A stretch of DNA of 34,035 nt from an uncultured Pseudomonadota bacterium (GTDB lineage Bacteria > Pseudomonadota > Gammaproteobacteria > Burkholderiales > SG8-41). The translations under genes and the position numbers were made by a program. Below, one piece after another: positions 25,470 through 33,346 of the stretch. The DNA lies in contig CAMPGR010000027.1 in assembly GCA_946885605.1 (NCBI GenBank), forward strand, positions 1 to 34,035, given 5' to 3'. Under the pieces are notes generated by a model. That model saw only the letters and a program-made list of their open reading frames with translations, ran no database searches and was not told where the DNA came from. The stretch's first letter is position 1; each line of letters opens with the position of its first letter.

Positions 25470-26303
25470 ATGGAAGTCTACGAGAGCGTAAGCTCGGCGC
25501 TGCAAGGCGCCGTTTCGCAGGTCGCTTCGCGCGTAGCGGAGTATCTGCCCAATCTTCTGGGCGCGCTGGGGCTCCTCGTCATCGGCTGGGTTGTGGCGCG
25601 GCTGCTGCGCGGCCTCGCCATCAAGGCGATGCACGTGCTCGAGCTTCTGCTCCATCGCCTCTCGCGCGGCCAGGTCGCACGCACCATACCGTCCGGCTCC
25701 GTCGAAATCGTTGCCGGAATCCTGTTCTGGGTGGTGATCCTGTTCTTTGCCGCCGCGGCGACCCACGTGCTGGGCCTCGGCGCCTTTTCCTCGTGGCTGC
25801 AGGGACTCGTCACCTACCTTCCGACTTTGATGGCCGGCGCGCTCATCATCATCGCGGGCGTGCTGCTCGCGGGCCTTGCGCGCGATCTTACGGTGGCTGC
25901 GCTCGCCACCTTTCCGGAGCACCAGCGCGTACTGCTCGGGCGCATCGTACAGAGCGCGGTGCTCGTCACCGCGGTCGCCGTGGGCGCGGATCAGATCGGG
26001 GTGCGCATCACCTTCCTCGTCATTCTGGCCGCGGTCCTCATGAGCACAGTCGTAGGCGGCATCGCGCTCGCAGTGAGCCTCGGTTCGCGTGCTTACGTGG
26101 CGAACCTGATCGGCGCGCATCACCTGCGGCAGGCGTTCGGCATCGGCCAGCGCGTCCGGATCGGCGAACTCGAGGGCAAGATACTCGAGCTGACTGCGGT
26201 ATCGATCGTGCTCGAGACCGACCAGGGGCGGGTCAACGTTCCGGCCAAGGTCTACAACGAAGCGCCGATCGTGCTGCTGGCGGCGAGGGCCGACGATGCC
26301 TGA
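25470..26303 (+). CDS. MscS-family/conserved-TM-helix membrane channel
   Basis: This is a small mechanosensitive-channel-like membrane protein of 277 residues. Several hydrophobic segments are visible: about 27-45 (LGALGLLVIGWVVARLL), 75-98, 110-135 (LMAGALIIIAGVLLAGLARD) and 155-200. The last ends in a Gly/Ala-rich pore-like stretch (STVVGGIALAVSLGSRAYVANL), followed by a beta domain (GQRVRIGELEGKILELT, then RVNVPAKVYNEAPIVL). This matches the YcfA-type conserved TM-helix group; the C-terminal cage of E. coli MscS is missing. GGAGG at 25461-25465 selects the ATG at 25470, 23 bases after relA. The downstream MgtE-like gene overlaps by 8 bases, so the channel may be tied to Mg2+ or ion balance; that is inference. 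Confidence 0.87.
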   Translation: MEVYESVSSALQGAVSQVASRVAEYLPNLLGALGLLVIGWVVARLLRGLAIKAMHVLELLLHRLSRGQVARTIPSGSVEIVAGILFWVVILFFAAAATHVLGLGAFSSWLQGLVTYLPTLMAGALIIIAGVLLAGLARDLTVAALATFPEHQRVLLGRIVQSAVLVTAVAVGADQIGVRITFLVILAAVLMSTVVGGIALAVSLGSRAYVANLIGAHHLRQAFGIGQRVRIGELEGKILELTAVSIVLETDQGRVNVPAKVYNEAPIVLLAARADDA

Positions 26304-27144
26304 GATCAACGGGCTCTCCACGGCTTTCGCCCAGGCGCATCCGGCCGAAGCGGCGCGGGTGCTCGAGACGCTGCCCGCGACGGACACGGCGGCGTTCATC
26401 GCCGCGCTTGCGCCGCGGCTCGCTGCGCCGATTCTGCGCCAGATGGGACGGCCTTATGCGGCCCGCGTGATCAGCGCATTGGAGGAGGGGCACGTTGCGG
26501 CGGTGATGCAGCTCATGGGGGCGCAAGCCGCGGCCCGGCTCGTCGAGCAACTCACCCCGCCCCAGCAGCTTCAATTGCTCTCGCATCTGCCGGCAGGCAC
26601 GTCGATCGCGATTCGCCTGCTCATCGGTTATCCGCGCGGCACCTGCGGTGCCTACATGGATCCGTGGCCGCTTGCGCTCGAGCCCGAGATGACGACGGCC
26701 GACGCGCTGGAAGAGATTCGCAAATTCGACGGGGAGATCGTCGACTGCCTCTTCGTTTCCAACGGGCAGCGGCGACTCTCCGGCGTGCTCGGCTTGAGCG
26801 ATCTCCTGCGCGCGGCGCCGCGCGAGCCGCTGCGCTCCATCATGCGTCCGGCGGTGCACCGGGTGTCCGCACTCGCTTCCGCGACGATGATCGCCGGCCA
26901 TCCGGGCTGGGAAGAGTTCCACACTCTGCCGGTGATGGAGCGCGAGAACCGGCTCGTCGGTGCCCTGCACCGGCGCGCATTGACGGCGGCACTAGCGGCG
27001 CCTGCCGCGCGCGCCGAGCCGAATGCGGCTGCGGGCGTATTCGCGGCGTACTGGCAGGTCGTGGCGGCGCTGACCGAGGTTGCGATCGGGGCATTGCCGC
27101 CGGTTCCATCCCTTGCAGAAGAGAGGAGTAAGGATGAGCGCTGA
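26296..27144 (+). CDS. Soluble MgtE-like protein: MgtE_N plus CBS pair, no transporter domain
   Basis: This 282-residue protein looks like the cytosolic half of the MgtE Mg2+ channel without its membrane pore. Residues about 8-115 form a helical-repeat domain of MgtE_N type (AHPAEAARVLETLP, ALEEGHVAAVMQLM, LTPPQQLQLLSHLP). Residues about 118-235 form a diverged CBS pair (GAYMDPWPLALEP, DALEEIRKF, RLSGVLGLSDLLRA, SIMRPAVHRVSAL, RLVGALHRRALTAAL). A mildly hydrophobic helix (about 250-272) near the end may touch the membrane. In MgtE this part senses Mg2+ and gates the pore, so this protein may be a separate sensor or partner. It overlaps the upstream channel gene by 8 bases and mgtE by 11, so the three should be made together. 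No partner is proven. Confidence 0.85.
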   Translation: MPEINGLSTAFAQAHPAEAARVLETLPATDTAAFIAALAPRLAAPILRQMGRPYAARVISALEEGHVAAVMQLMGAQAAARLVEQLTPPQQLQLLSHLPAGTSIAIRLLIGYPRGTCGAYMDPWPLALEPEMTTADALEEIRKFDGEIVDCLFVSNGQRRLSGVLGLSDLLRAAPREPLRSIMRPAVHRVSALASATMIAGHPGWEEFHTLPVMERENRLVGALHRRALTAALAAPAARAEPNAAAGVFAAYWQVVAALTEVAIGALPPVPSLAEERSKDER

Positions 27145-28438
27145 ATCCGCCATCGTGGCGCTGGAAAACCGCTATCTGCGCGACTATCCGCGCGAAGCCG
27201 CGCGAAAAATCGAAGGGTTGTCCGCGGAAGAGGCGGCGCAAGCCATCGAGGCGCGTGCGCCGGAGCTTATTGTGCCGGTATGGGAACAGCTCGCGACCGA
27301 CGTGCAGGAGCGGCTGATGGAGCGTCTTTCGGAAAGCACGGTGGCGCGCATTCTCACCGAGATGGATCCGCCCCTTGCCGCGCGGCTCCTGTTGAACGTC
27401 GATTCCGACGAGCGCAGGCGCTGGACCGCGCGCATGGAGCCGAGCGCAGCGCGTCTTGTGACGGAACTCATGGCGTATCCTCCGGACGCGGCAGGCCGGG
27501 TGATGGACCCGCGGGTCACGAGCTTTCACGGCGACATGAGTGTCGCGGCGGCACTGGAACGCATGCGCGGATTCAAGAGAAACCGCGCACTGCGCGAGCT
27601 CTTCCTCGTGGACGAGGAAGGCCTCTTGAGTGGACGTGTAGAAATTCAGGATGTCGCGACCTCGCCTCCCGAGGAGCGATTGCAGCGCATCGCGCGGCCG
27701 ATCGCCGCGGCGGTCCTCGATGCCGCGCCGAGGGAAGAAGTGGTGGAAAAGTTCGAGCAATACCGGCTGCCGGCGCTGCCGGTCGTGAATGTGTCGGGGC
27801 GGCTCGTGGGCGTGATCTACCAGAGCGCGGTCGTGGCGACGCTGCAGGAAGAGACAAGCGTGGACATTCAGACCATGGTGGGCGTCAGCAAGGACGAGCG
27901 CGCGCTCTCGAACACCTGGTTTGCGGTCGTGAAGCGGCTGCCCTGGCTGCAGATCAACCTGGCCACCGCTTTTCTCGCCGCGTCGGTCGTCGGACTCTTC
28001 GAGCAGACCATCGCCCAGGTGACCGCGCTGGCAGTTCTGCTGCCCGTCGTGGCGGGTCAGTCGGGCAACGCCGGGGCGCAGGCGCTCGCTGTCACGATGC
28101 GCGGCCTCGCCCTGCGCGAAATCAGCGCGCGCCACCTTCCGCGGATGGTGTGGAAGGAGGTGATCGTCGGTGTGTTGAACGGTTTTGCGGTGGCCGTGGT
28201 CTGTGCCCTCGCGGTCTGGCTCTGGAGCGGGTCGATAGGGCTCGTCGCCGTGATCTCCATCGCGATGGTGGTGTCGATGGTCGCCGCCGGCTTCTCGGGT
28301 GCGGCGATACCGATCGTGCTCAACCGGCTCGGTTTCGATCCCGCGCAGTCGAGCTCCATCGTGCTCACCACGGTCACCGACATCGTGGGTTTCTTTTCCT
28401 TCCTCGGTGTGGCGACAGCGCTGCGGTCCTCGTTGTGA
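27134..28438 (+). CDS. mgtE: MgtE, magnesium transporter/channel
   Basis: MgtE is a Mg2+-selective channel gated by cytosolic Mg2+. The 434-residue protein has all parts: MgtE_N (about 1-120), two CBS domains (about 125-245, with YPPDAAGRVMDPRV and YRLPALPVVNVSGRLVG), the connecting helix, and five membrane helices (about 275-434). The pore region has LPVVAGQSGNAGAQALAVTMRGLAL, and the last helix contains TTVTDIVGFFSFLG. The length is close to Thermus MgtE (450). The ATG at 27134 is preceded by GAGAGGAGTAAGG and lies inside the end of the soluble MgtE-like gene. It is the last gene of the relA run and converges on a minus-strand gene with a 12-base gap. Confidence 0.95.
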   Translation: MSAESAIVALENRYLRDYPREAARKIEGLSAEEAAQAIEARAPELIVPVWEQLATDVQERLMERLSESTVARILTEMDPPLAARLLLNVDSDERRRWTARMEPSAARLVTELMAYPPDAAGRVMDPRVTSFHGDMSVAAALERMRGFKRNRALRELFLVDEEGLLSGRVEIQDVATSPPEERLQRIARPIAAAVLDAAPREEVVEKFEQYRLPALPVVNVSGRLVGVIYQSAVVATLQEETSVDIQTMVGVSKDERALSNTWFAVVKRLPWLQINLATAFLAASVVGLFEQTIAQVTALAVLLPVVAGQSGNAGAQALAVTMRGLALREISARHLPRMVWKEVIVGVLNGFAVAVVCALAVWLWSGSIGLVAVISIAMVVSMVAAGFSGAAIPIVLNRLGFDPAQSSSIVLTTVTDIVGFFSFLGVATALRSSL

Positions 28439-28450
28439 CGGGCATTCGGG

Positions 28451-29269
28451 TCACGCGGTGAGAATGAGTCGCAGGCCATTCACCGGCAGCCCGCCGTACT
28501 CCGAGGTCCACGTTTCCCCTTGAGCGATGGGGAACGCCGCAGTCAGCGTGCCGGTCGTGACAACCTCGCCTGCGGCGAGCCCGTCGAACTGCGACTGGCG
28601 CGCGACCATATCAGCGAGGAAAGCCAGTGCGAGCGCCGGGTGATCGAGCGCATTGGCCCCCGCGCCGCGACCCATCATTTTCCCATCCCTGCTCAGCGTC
28701 ACCTTGCAATCCCTGAGTTGCCGGACGAGATCGGGGATTTCGTTGTGCCGGACCGGGTACGGCGCGCCAAGTACGAGCCGCCAGTGAAAGGAGAAATCGG
28801 CGGCCGACTCGGGCGGCTTGAACTTCCAGTCGGGAAAGTGGCAGTCGACGATTTCGAAGCTCGGCGCGAGCCACTCCACCGATTCGAGAATGCGGGCCGG
28901 GTCACGGCACTCGACCGGCACGGGGGCACGGAGCTTGAACGCAATTTCCGGCTCGAGGCGCGGCTGGGCACTGCCTTTCAGCGAAATCATCGCCGCGTTG
29001 TCCTTCGCGTAGAAAACCGTGTCGTCGTACACGTGCGCCCATATCGGGGAGGTCGCCCCGTATTCCGCCCAGATGCTGCGATTGGTGAAACCGATCTTTC
29101 TGCCTACCGTCTGTTCGCCGCGCGCGCGGCGGAGGCGGACGATCTCGCCGGCGACGTCATAACCTTGTTCCCAGCCGAACTCCGGGTCGTGCTCGACGAT
29201 GGAGTTGATGAGTCGCCCTTGGTCGAGTGCACGGAGCAGATCCGTGGCGATTCTCGTGAGGCTGTTCAT
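28451..29269 (-). CDS. 2-keto-4-pentenoate hydratase / fumarylacetoacetate hydrolase-family enzyme
   Basis: This is a 272-residue protein of the hydratase and decarboxylase branch (MhpD/DmpE/DmpH-like). It has GRKIGFTNRS, the metal-ligand stretch LEPEIAFKL, PSFEIVDCHF, GKMMGRGAGANALDHPALAL and the C-terminal VTTGTLTAAFPIAQGETW. These are the conserved landmarks of the group. One usual segment (ADNASSGxxVLG) is replaced by SAADFSFHWRLVLG, so its substrate may differ from the classical catechol-pathway ones. No other aromatic-degradation gene is nearby. AGGA eight bases before 29269 supports that ATG; an ATG at 29293 would add eight residues. It follows the formylglycine-enzyme-like gene by 27 bases. 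Confidence 0.85.
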   Translation of the reverse strand: MNSLTRIATDLLRALDQGRLINSIVEHDPEFGWEQGYDVAGEIVRLRRARGEQTVGRKIGFTNRSIWAEYGATSPIWAHVYDDTVFYAKDNAAMISLKGSAQPRLEPEIAFKLRAPVPVECRDPARILESVEWLAPSFEIVDCHFPDWKFKPPESAADFSFHWRLVLGAPYPVRHNEIPDLVRQLRDCKVTLSRDGKMMGRGAGANALDHPALALAFLADMVARQSQFDGLAAGEVVTTGTLTAAFPIAQGETWTSEYGGLPVNGLRLILTA

Positions 29270-29296
29270 GTGCCATGTCCTGTTTCGATTCAAACT

Positions 29297-30085
29297 TCAC
29301 TTCGCGCAGCGAAATCCGATGTTGTGATGGCCCGACGCGGGATTGCGCGAAAGCGTGCGTCCGCGCTGGGTCGTCGTAATCTCTTCGGGAGGAGAATCGT
29401 GTCCGCCTCCGCGCGTTCCGCGCGAAGGCTCACTGCCCATGTTCTCACGCCCGTCGTCGGCACGATACGGGTAGGGCCGGTAAGCGCTGGACACCCATTC
29501 CCATGCATTGCCCGACATGTCGCGCACGCCATACGGGCTCGCGCCCGCGCGCGTTGCGTCGACCGGTGCGGTTTCATTGTACGCCGCGCCGAATCGCGCG
29601 TGCGATCGATCGGGCGGCTCATTTCCCCAAGGGTATTTGCGAGCATCGATGCCGCGTGCCGCTTTTTCCCATTCCGCCTCGGTCGGCAGGCGCTTCCCCC
29701 GCCACGCGCAGTATTCGCGCGCGCCCGCCCACGGGACTTCGATCACCGGGTGGTTCTCGTAGCCTTTGCGGGCGCGCCATTCGCTCTTGTCGCGCTCGAT
29801 GCGCGCATCGGGATCATCCGCGTCAAACAGACGATCTTCGTGCCTGTGCATCGTGCCAAGCGCGTTGAGGAATTCCGCGAATTGAGCGTTCGTTACGGGA
29901 TAGCGGTCGATGGTGAACGATCGGAGCGTCACCTGGTGGGCCGGGCGCTCGTCTGCCGGACCCGTGTCGCTTCCCATGGTAAACGCGCCGGCGGGAACCG
30001 CGACCATAGCGCCCTCGCCTGCGTTGTCTTGCGCCGACGAAGCCGCCGCACACGCCATGGCCACGCCGATCAGCACGCGCCTCAT
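29297..30085 (-). CDS. Exported formylglycine-generating-enzyme-like (SUMF1-fold) protein lacking the catalytic cysteines
   Basis: The 262-residue protein has an N-terminal signal peptide (MRRVLIGVAMACAAASSAQD, cleavage near residue 18) and one FGE-sulfatase domain. Landmarks are MVAVPAGAFTMGSDTG, FTIDRYPVTNAQFAEFL, HPVIEVPWAGAREYCAWRGK, RLPTEAEWEKAARG, YPWGNEPP, YGVRDMSGNAWEWV and the end HNIGFRCAK. In true formylglycine-generating enzymes two cysteines sit after the RGGS-type segment. Here RGGGHDSPPEEITT and the following stretch have none, so sulfatase activation is unlikely. It could be a binding or cofactor protein of the wider fold. The ATG overlaps the stop of the DUF1330 gene as ATGA. 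No sulfatase gene is in the window. Confidence 0.9.
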   Translation of the reverse strand: MRRVLIGVAMACAAASSAQDNAGEGAMVAVPAGAFTMGSDTGPADERPAHQVTLRSFTIDRYPVTNAQFAEFLNALGTMHRHEDRLFDADDPDARIERDKSEWRARKGYENHPVIEVPWAGAREYCAWRGKRLPTEAEWEKAARGIDARKYPWGNEPPDRSHARFGAAYNETAPVDATRAGASPYGVRDMSGNAWEWVSSAYRPYPYRADDGRENMGSEPSRGTRGGGHDSPPEEITTTQRGRTLSRNPASGHHNIGFRCAK

Positions 30086-30372
30086 GCGACGCCTTCTGCA
30101 ACGATCATCTTGGTGTGGGCGGTGCGCGCCCGTATGTCGCGCGCCGCGCGGTAAGCTTCCGAGACCCACCACGCTTTGGCGTCTTCGACACTCGGAAATT
30201 CCAGCACCACGAGGCGCTTCGGCCGCCACTCGCCTTCGAGCGCCTCGACGTTTCCCCCGCGAACGAGGAAGCGCCCGCCGCACGCGGCAACCGCAGATGC
30301 GGCCAGTTTTCGATACTCCTCGTACCCCGCGGCATCAATGACCTCGATCTCCGCAATCACGTATCCCGCCAT
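30082..30372 (-). CDS. DUF1330 protein
   Basis: This small dimeric alpha/beta-barrel-type protein of the DUF1330 family has 96 residues, the normal length. It starts MAGYVIAEIEVIDAAGYEEY and has the family core FLVRGGNVEALEGEW, RLVVLEFPSVEDAKAWW and SEAYRAARDIR. Its reaction is unknown. GGAGG lies 7 bases before the ATG at 30372. The stop overlaps the start of the exported FGE-like gene, so the two are translationally coupled. It diverges from tRNA-Val over 80 bases; TAAAAT on the minus strand at 30411-30406 is a possible -10 with no good -35. Confidence 0.93.
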   Translation of the reverse strand: MAGYVIAEIEVIDAAGYEEYRKLAASAVAACGGRFLVRGGNVEALEGEWRPKRLVVLEFPSVEDAKAWWVSEAYRAARDIRARTAHTKMIVAEGVA

Positions 30373-30412
30373 GGGCGCTCCTCCATCAATGCCGACAACA
30401 TGCTGATTTTAT

Positions 30413-30441
30413 TTGAAGCTCGAGAACGATTCCGCTAGAAT
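30413..30441 (+). promoter_or_regulatory. Sigma-70 promoter of tRNA-Val
   Basis: TTGAAG (30413-30418) and TAGAAT (30436-30441) are separated by exactly 17 bases and match consensus at 4 and 5 of 6 positions. The predicted start, near 30448, is five bases before the tRNA. This is one of the clearest promoters in the window. Confidence 0.8.
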
Positions 30442-30452
30442 TCGCGTTCCTG

Positions 30453-30529
30453 AGGCGCGTAGCTCAGCTGGTTAGAGCACCACCTTGACATGGTGGGGGT
30501 CGGTGGTTCGAGTCCACTCGCGCCTACCA
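30453..30529 (+). tRNA. tRNA-Val (anticodon GAC)
   Basis: The 77-base gene folds as a full cloverleaf. Acceptor arms are AGGCGCG and CGCGCCT. The D arm is GCTCAGCTGGTTAGAGC, the anticodon stem CCACC/GGTGG holds loop TTGACAT with anticodon GAC, and the T arm is GGTGG-TTCGAGT-CCACT. Discriminator A and an encoded CCA end it. The anticodon arm is identical to that of E. coli tRNA-Val(GAC). It is transcribed toward thrS. Confidence 0.97.
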
Positions 30530-30610
30530 CCTCTTTTGACCGGCGTGTTGTGTCCGGTCGGTTCGCGCATTGAAACCGGCGCTTCACGCGCCTCGATACG
30601 CGGGATCACG

Positions 30611-30647
30611 GAGTCAGACGCGGGAACGCTTCTGGCTCTTGTTTTTT
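30611..30647 (+). terminator. Terminator-like hairpin in the thrS leader (possible attenuator)
   Basis: GAGTCAGA (30611-30618) pairs with TCTGGCTC (30631-30638), eight pairs with one G-U. Inside is a further GCG/CGC stem closed by a GGAA loop. TTGTTTTTT follows at once (30639-30647), and the thrS ribosome-binding site starts at 30648. Two more stem-loops precede it: GACCGG/CCGGTC (30538-30559) and GGCGC/GCGCC (30578-30592). It may end tRNA-Val transcripts or attenuate thrS; because it lies so close to the thrS start, any thrS mRNA starting upstream must read through it. Confidence 0.65.
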
Positions 30648-30655
30648 GGGAAGGT

Positions 30656-32572
30656 ATGCCGAACATTCGTCTGCCCGACGGCTCGGTCAAGACTTTCGAC
30701 CGGCCGGTGAGCGTCGCCGAGCTGGCGCAAAGCATCGGTCCGGGCCTCGCGCGCGCGGCGCTTGCGGCGAAGGTGGACGGCAGGCTCGTCGACACTTCGT
30801 TCCGCATCGAGTCCGATACCGATGTGGCGATCATCACCGACAAGGATCCCGCCGGTATCGAAATCCTGCGTCACTCCACTGCCCATCTCCTGGCGCACGC
30901 GGTGAAGGAACTGTTTCCCGATGCGCAAGTGACGATCGGGCCGGTGATCGAGGACGGCTTTTACTACGACTTCTCCTACAAGCGTCCCTTCACGCCCGAA
31001 GACCTCGCCGCGATCGAACAGCGCATGGGCGAGATTGCGAAACGCGACCTCAAGGTCGAGCGCAGCGTCATGCAAAGGGATGAGGCCGTGGCGCTCTTCC
31101 GCAAGTTGGGCGAGCACTACAAGGCCGAGATCATCGCCTCGATTCCCGAAGGCGAGCCGATTTCGCTGTACCGGCAGGGCGATTTCGTCGACCTTTGCCG
31201 CGGCCCGCACGTGCCTTCGACCGGCAAGCTCAAGGTCTTCAAGCTGATGAAGGTGGCCGGGGCGTACTGGCGCGGCGACTCGAAGAACGAGATGCTGCAG
31301 CGGATTTACGGCACCGCGTGGGCGGGGAAGGAAGACCAGGAGGCGTACCTCACCCGTCTCGAGGAGGCGGAAAAGCGCGACCATCGGAGGCTCGGCCGCC
31401 AGCTCGATCTCTTCCACATGCAGGACGAGGCGCCCGGCATGGTGTTCTGGCACCCGAAAGGCTGGGTCATCTGGCAGGCGATCGAGCAGTACATGCGGCG
31501 CGTGCAGCGCGAAAACGGTTATCTCGAGTTGAGGACGCCGCAGGTGATCGACGTGTCGCTGTGGAAGCGTTCGGGCCATTGGGACAACTTCCGCGAGAAC
31601 ATGTTCTTCACCGAGTCGGAGTCGCGCGAGTACGCGGTGAAGCCGATGAACTGCCCGGGCCACGTGCAGGTGTTCAACCAGGGCGTCAAGAGCTACCGCG
31701 ATCTGCCGCTGCGCCTCGCCGAATTCGGTTCCTGCCACCGCAACGAGCCCTCGGGCGCCCTGCACGGACTGATGCGGGTGCGCGGCTTCGTTCAGGACGA
31801 CGCGCATATTTTCTGCACCGAAGAGCAGATCGAGCCGGAAGTGACTCGCTTCATCGATCTCCTCCAGCGCGTCTACGCCGACTTCGGCTTCGATGAAATC
31901 CTCGTGAAGCTCTCGACGCGCCCGCCCAAGCGCGTGGGCGACGACGCGGTATGGGATCGTGCCGAAGCCGCGCTCAAGGCGGCACTGGACGCGCGGCACC
32001 TCGCGTGGCAGCTCAATCCGGGGGAGGGCGCGTTCTACGGCCCCAAGATCGAGTTCTCGCTGAAAGACAGCCTCGGCCGCCTCTGGCAGTGCGGGACGCT
32101 GCAGCTCGATTTCTCGATGCCCGGCAGGCTCGGAGCCGAGTACGTGGCCGACGACAATACGCGTCGCACGCCGGTGATGCTGCACCGGGCGATATTGGGA
32201 TCGTTCGAACGCTTCATCGGCATTCTGATCGAACATTATGCCGGCGCGATGCCGCTCTGGCTCGCGCCGGTGCAGGTTGTCGTGATGAACATTTCGGAGC
32301 ATCAGGCCGGCTATGCGGAGCACGTGACGCAAGCGCTGGTCAAGGCGGGCCTGCGTGCCGAGCCTGACTTGAGGAACGAGAAAATTTCCTATAAGATTCG
32401 CGAACATAGTTTGCAGAAGCTGCCCTACCAGGTCGTCGTGGGCGACCGGGAGATGGCGGCGAACCAGGTTGCTGTGCGTACCCGTAAAGGCGAGGATCTG
32501 GGCCAGATGGCTCTGGAGGCCTTCGTCGCCCGGCTTCAGGCCGAGGTGGCGCAACTCGGGCGCGCAGCGTAA
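30656..32572 (+). CDS. thrS: ThrS, threonyl-tRNA synthetase
   Basis: ThrS charges tRNA-Thr and edits Ser-tRNA-Thr. From the ATG at 30656 ([14 protein letters not shown]), preceded by GGGAAGG, the protein is 638 residues, the standard length. Domains in order are TGS (1-60), the editing domain (about 60-225, [16 protein letters not shown] and the distal [10 protein letters not shown]), the class II catalytic domain (about 245-535), and the HGTP anticodon-binding domain (about 540-638). In the catalytic core [10 protein letters not shown] carries a zinc-ligand Cys and [17 protein letters not shown] is motif 2. The frame stays open upstream through the tRNA gene, but that part is not coding. infC follows by 26 bases, the E. 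coli order. Confidence 0.97.
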   Translation: MPNIRLPDGSVKTFDRPVSVAELAQSIGPGLARAALAAKVDGRLVDTSFRIESDTDVAIITDKDPAGIEILRHSTAHLLAHAVKELFPDAQVTIGPVIEDGFYYDFSYKRPFTPEDLAAIEQRMGEIAKRDLKVERSVMQRDEAVALFRKLGEHYKAEIIASIPEGEPISLYRQGDFVDLCRGPHVPSTGKLKVFKLMKVAGAYWRGDSKNEMLQRIYGTAWAGKEDQEAYLTRLEEAEKRDHRRLGRQLDLFHMQDEAPGMVFWHPKGWVIWQAIEQYMRRVQRENGYLELRTPQVIDVSLWKRSGHWDNFRENMFFTESESREYAVKPMNCPGHVQVFNQGVKSYRDLPLRLAEFGSCHRNEPSGALHGLMRVRGFVQDDAHIFCTEEQIEPEVTRFIDLLQRVYADFGFDEILVKLSTRPPKRVGDDAVWDRAEAALKAALDARHLAWQLNPGEGAFYGPKIEFSLKDSLGRLWQCGTLQLDFSMPGRLGAEYVADDNTRRTPVMLHRAILGSFERFIGILIEHYAGAMPLWLAPVQVVVMNISEHQAGYAEHVTQALVKAGLRAEPDLRNEKISYKIREHSLQKLPYQVVVGDREMAANQVAVRTRKGEDLGQMALEAFVARLQAEVAQLGRAA

Positions 32573-32598
32573 GACGGATTGGACCAAGGAGTTTACTT

Positions 32599-33243
32599 AT
32601 AGCTCAGGAGCGCGAAGCCCGCATCAACGGTGAGATCACTGCGCCGGAGGTCCGGGTCATAGGTGCCTCAGGAGAGCCGGTGGGCATCTTGAGCATTGCG
32701 GCCGCAAACAAGCTGGCTGAAGAAGCGGAACTCGACCTCGTGGAAATCGCACCGCAGGCGAAGCCGCCGGTGTGCCGCATTATGGATTACGGTAAGTACA
32801 AGTACCGTGAGAGCAAGCGGCGGCACGAAGCGAAACTCAAGCAGAAGCAGATCGTCGTCAAGGAAATCAAGTTCCGGCCAGGAACCGACGAAGGCGACTA
32901 CCAGATCAAGCTGCGGAATCTGATCCGCTTTCTCGAGGAAGGCGACAAGACCAAGGTCACGTTGCGATTCAGGGGCCGCGAAATGGCGCACCAGGAGATC
33001 GGGGTGCGATTGCTCGAGCGGGTGAAAGCGGATCTCGAACCGTACGGCGTCGTCGAGCAGTTTCCGAAGATGGAAGGACGGCAGCTCGTTATGGTGCTGT
33101 CCCCGAAGAAGGGCGGCAAGGGCGCTCCGCGTTCTGTTTCTGCGCCCAAGCCGGCGGCCCCGGCGGCCAGAGCCGCTGCCGCGACACCTGCGGCGGCCAC
33201 CCCATCCCGGCGCGAAGCGCCGGTCGAGGTTGGCAAGAAGTAG
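32599..33243 (+). CDS. infC: InfC, translation initiation factor IF-3 (non-AUG ATA start)
   Basis: IF-3 checks start-codon choice and keeps ribosomal subunits apart. Homology runs from [21 protein letters not shown], well before the first in-frame ATG or GTG of any use. The only suitable start is ATA at 32599, seven bases after a strong AAGGAG (32586-32591). Rare AUU/AUC/AUA starts are a known infC feature that lets IF-3 repress its own translation. The protein is 214 residues: N-domain (about 5-75), linker, C-domain (about 85-170), and an extra Ala/Pro/Lys-rich tail of about 40 residues that E. coli IF-3 (180) lacks. It sits between thrS and rpmI. Confidence 0.95.
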   Translation: MAQEREARINGEITAPEVRVIGASGEPVGILSIAAANKLAEEAELDLVEIAPQAKPPVCRIMDYGKYKYRESKRRHEAKLKQKQIVVKEIKFRPGTDEGDYQIKLRNLIRFLEEGDKTKVTLRFRGREMAHQEIGVRLLERVKADLEPYGVVEQFPKMEGRQLVMVLSPKKGGKGAPRSVSAPKPAAPAARAAAATPAAATPSRREAPVEVGKK

Positions 33244-33261
33244 TTCGTAAAGAAGTGGTGT

Positions 33262-33305
33262 CCGGGCTTCGTGAAGTCCTTTCGGCGGCGACGAAGGGCG
33301 CCCGG
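33262..33305 (+). promoter_or_regulatory. Structured rpmI leader (candidate L20 autoregulation site)
   Basis: CCGGG-CTTCG (33262-33271) can pair with CGAAG (33292-33296) and CCCGG (33301-33305), leaving a GGCG bulge. A competing GGCG/CGCC hairpin at 33297-33309 shares bases with it. In E. coli, L20 binds folded leader RNA upstream of rpmI and represses rpmI-rplT. The position is the same here, but the sequence was not compared. Confidence 0.4.
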
Positions 33306-33314
33306 CGCCAGGCT

Positions 33315-33336
33315 AAAACATGGACAAAACATGGAC
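33315..33336 (+). repeat. Perfect 11-base tandem repeat before rpmI
   Basis: AAAACATGGAC occurs twice without a gap (33315-33325 and 33326-33336), ending just before the rpmI Shine-Dalgarno AGGAG. Each copy carries an ATG. The first ATG (33320) is in frame with rpmI and would add nine residues; the second (33331) is out of frame. Confidence 0.85.
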
Positions 33337-33346
33337 AGGAGTCATC

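Noticed and set aside
29297..30085. Sulfatase-activating formylglycine-generating enzyme
   Set aside because: The catalytic cysteine pair is missing and no sulfatase gene is nearby.
30485..30655. thrS frame extended upstream into the tRNA gene
   Set aside because: The sequence is a complete tRNA-Val plus a structured leader. ThrS homology starts at the ATG at 30656 behind GGGAAGG.
30614..32587. 657-codon open frame antisense to thrS
   Set aside because: It is explained by codon bias of thrS on the other strand; no domain or ribosome-binding site.
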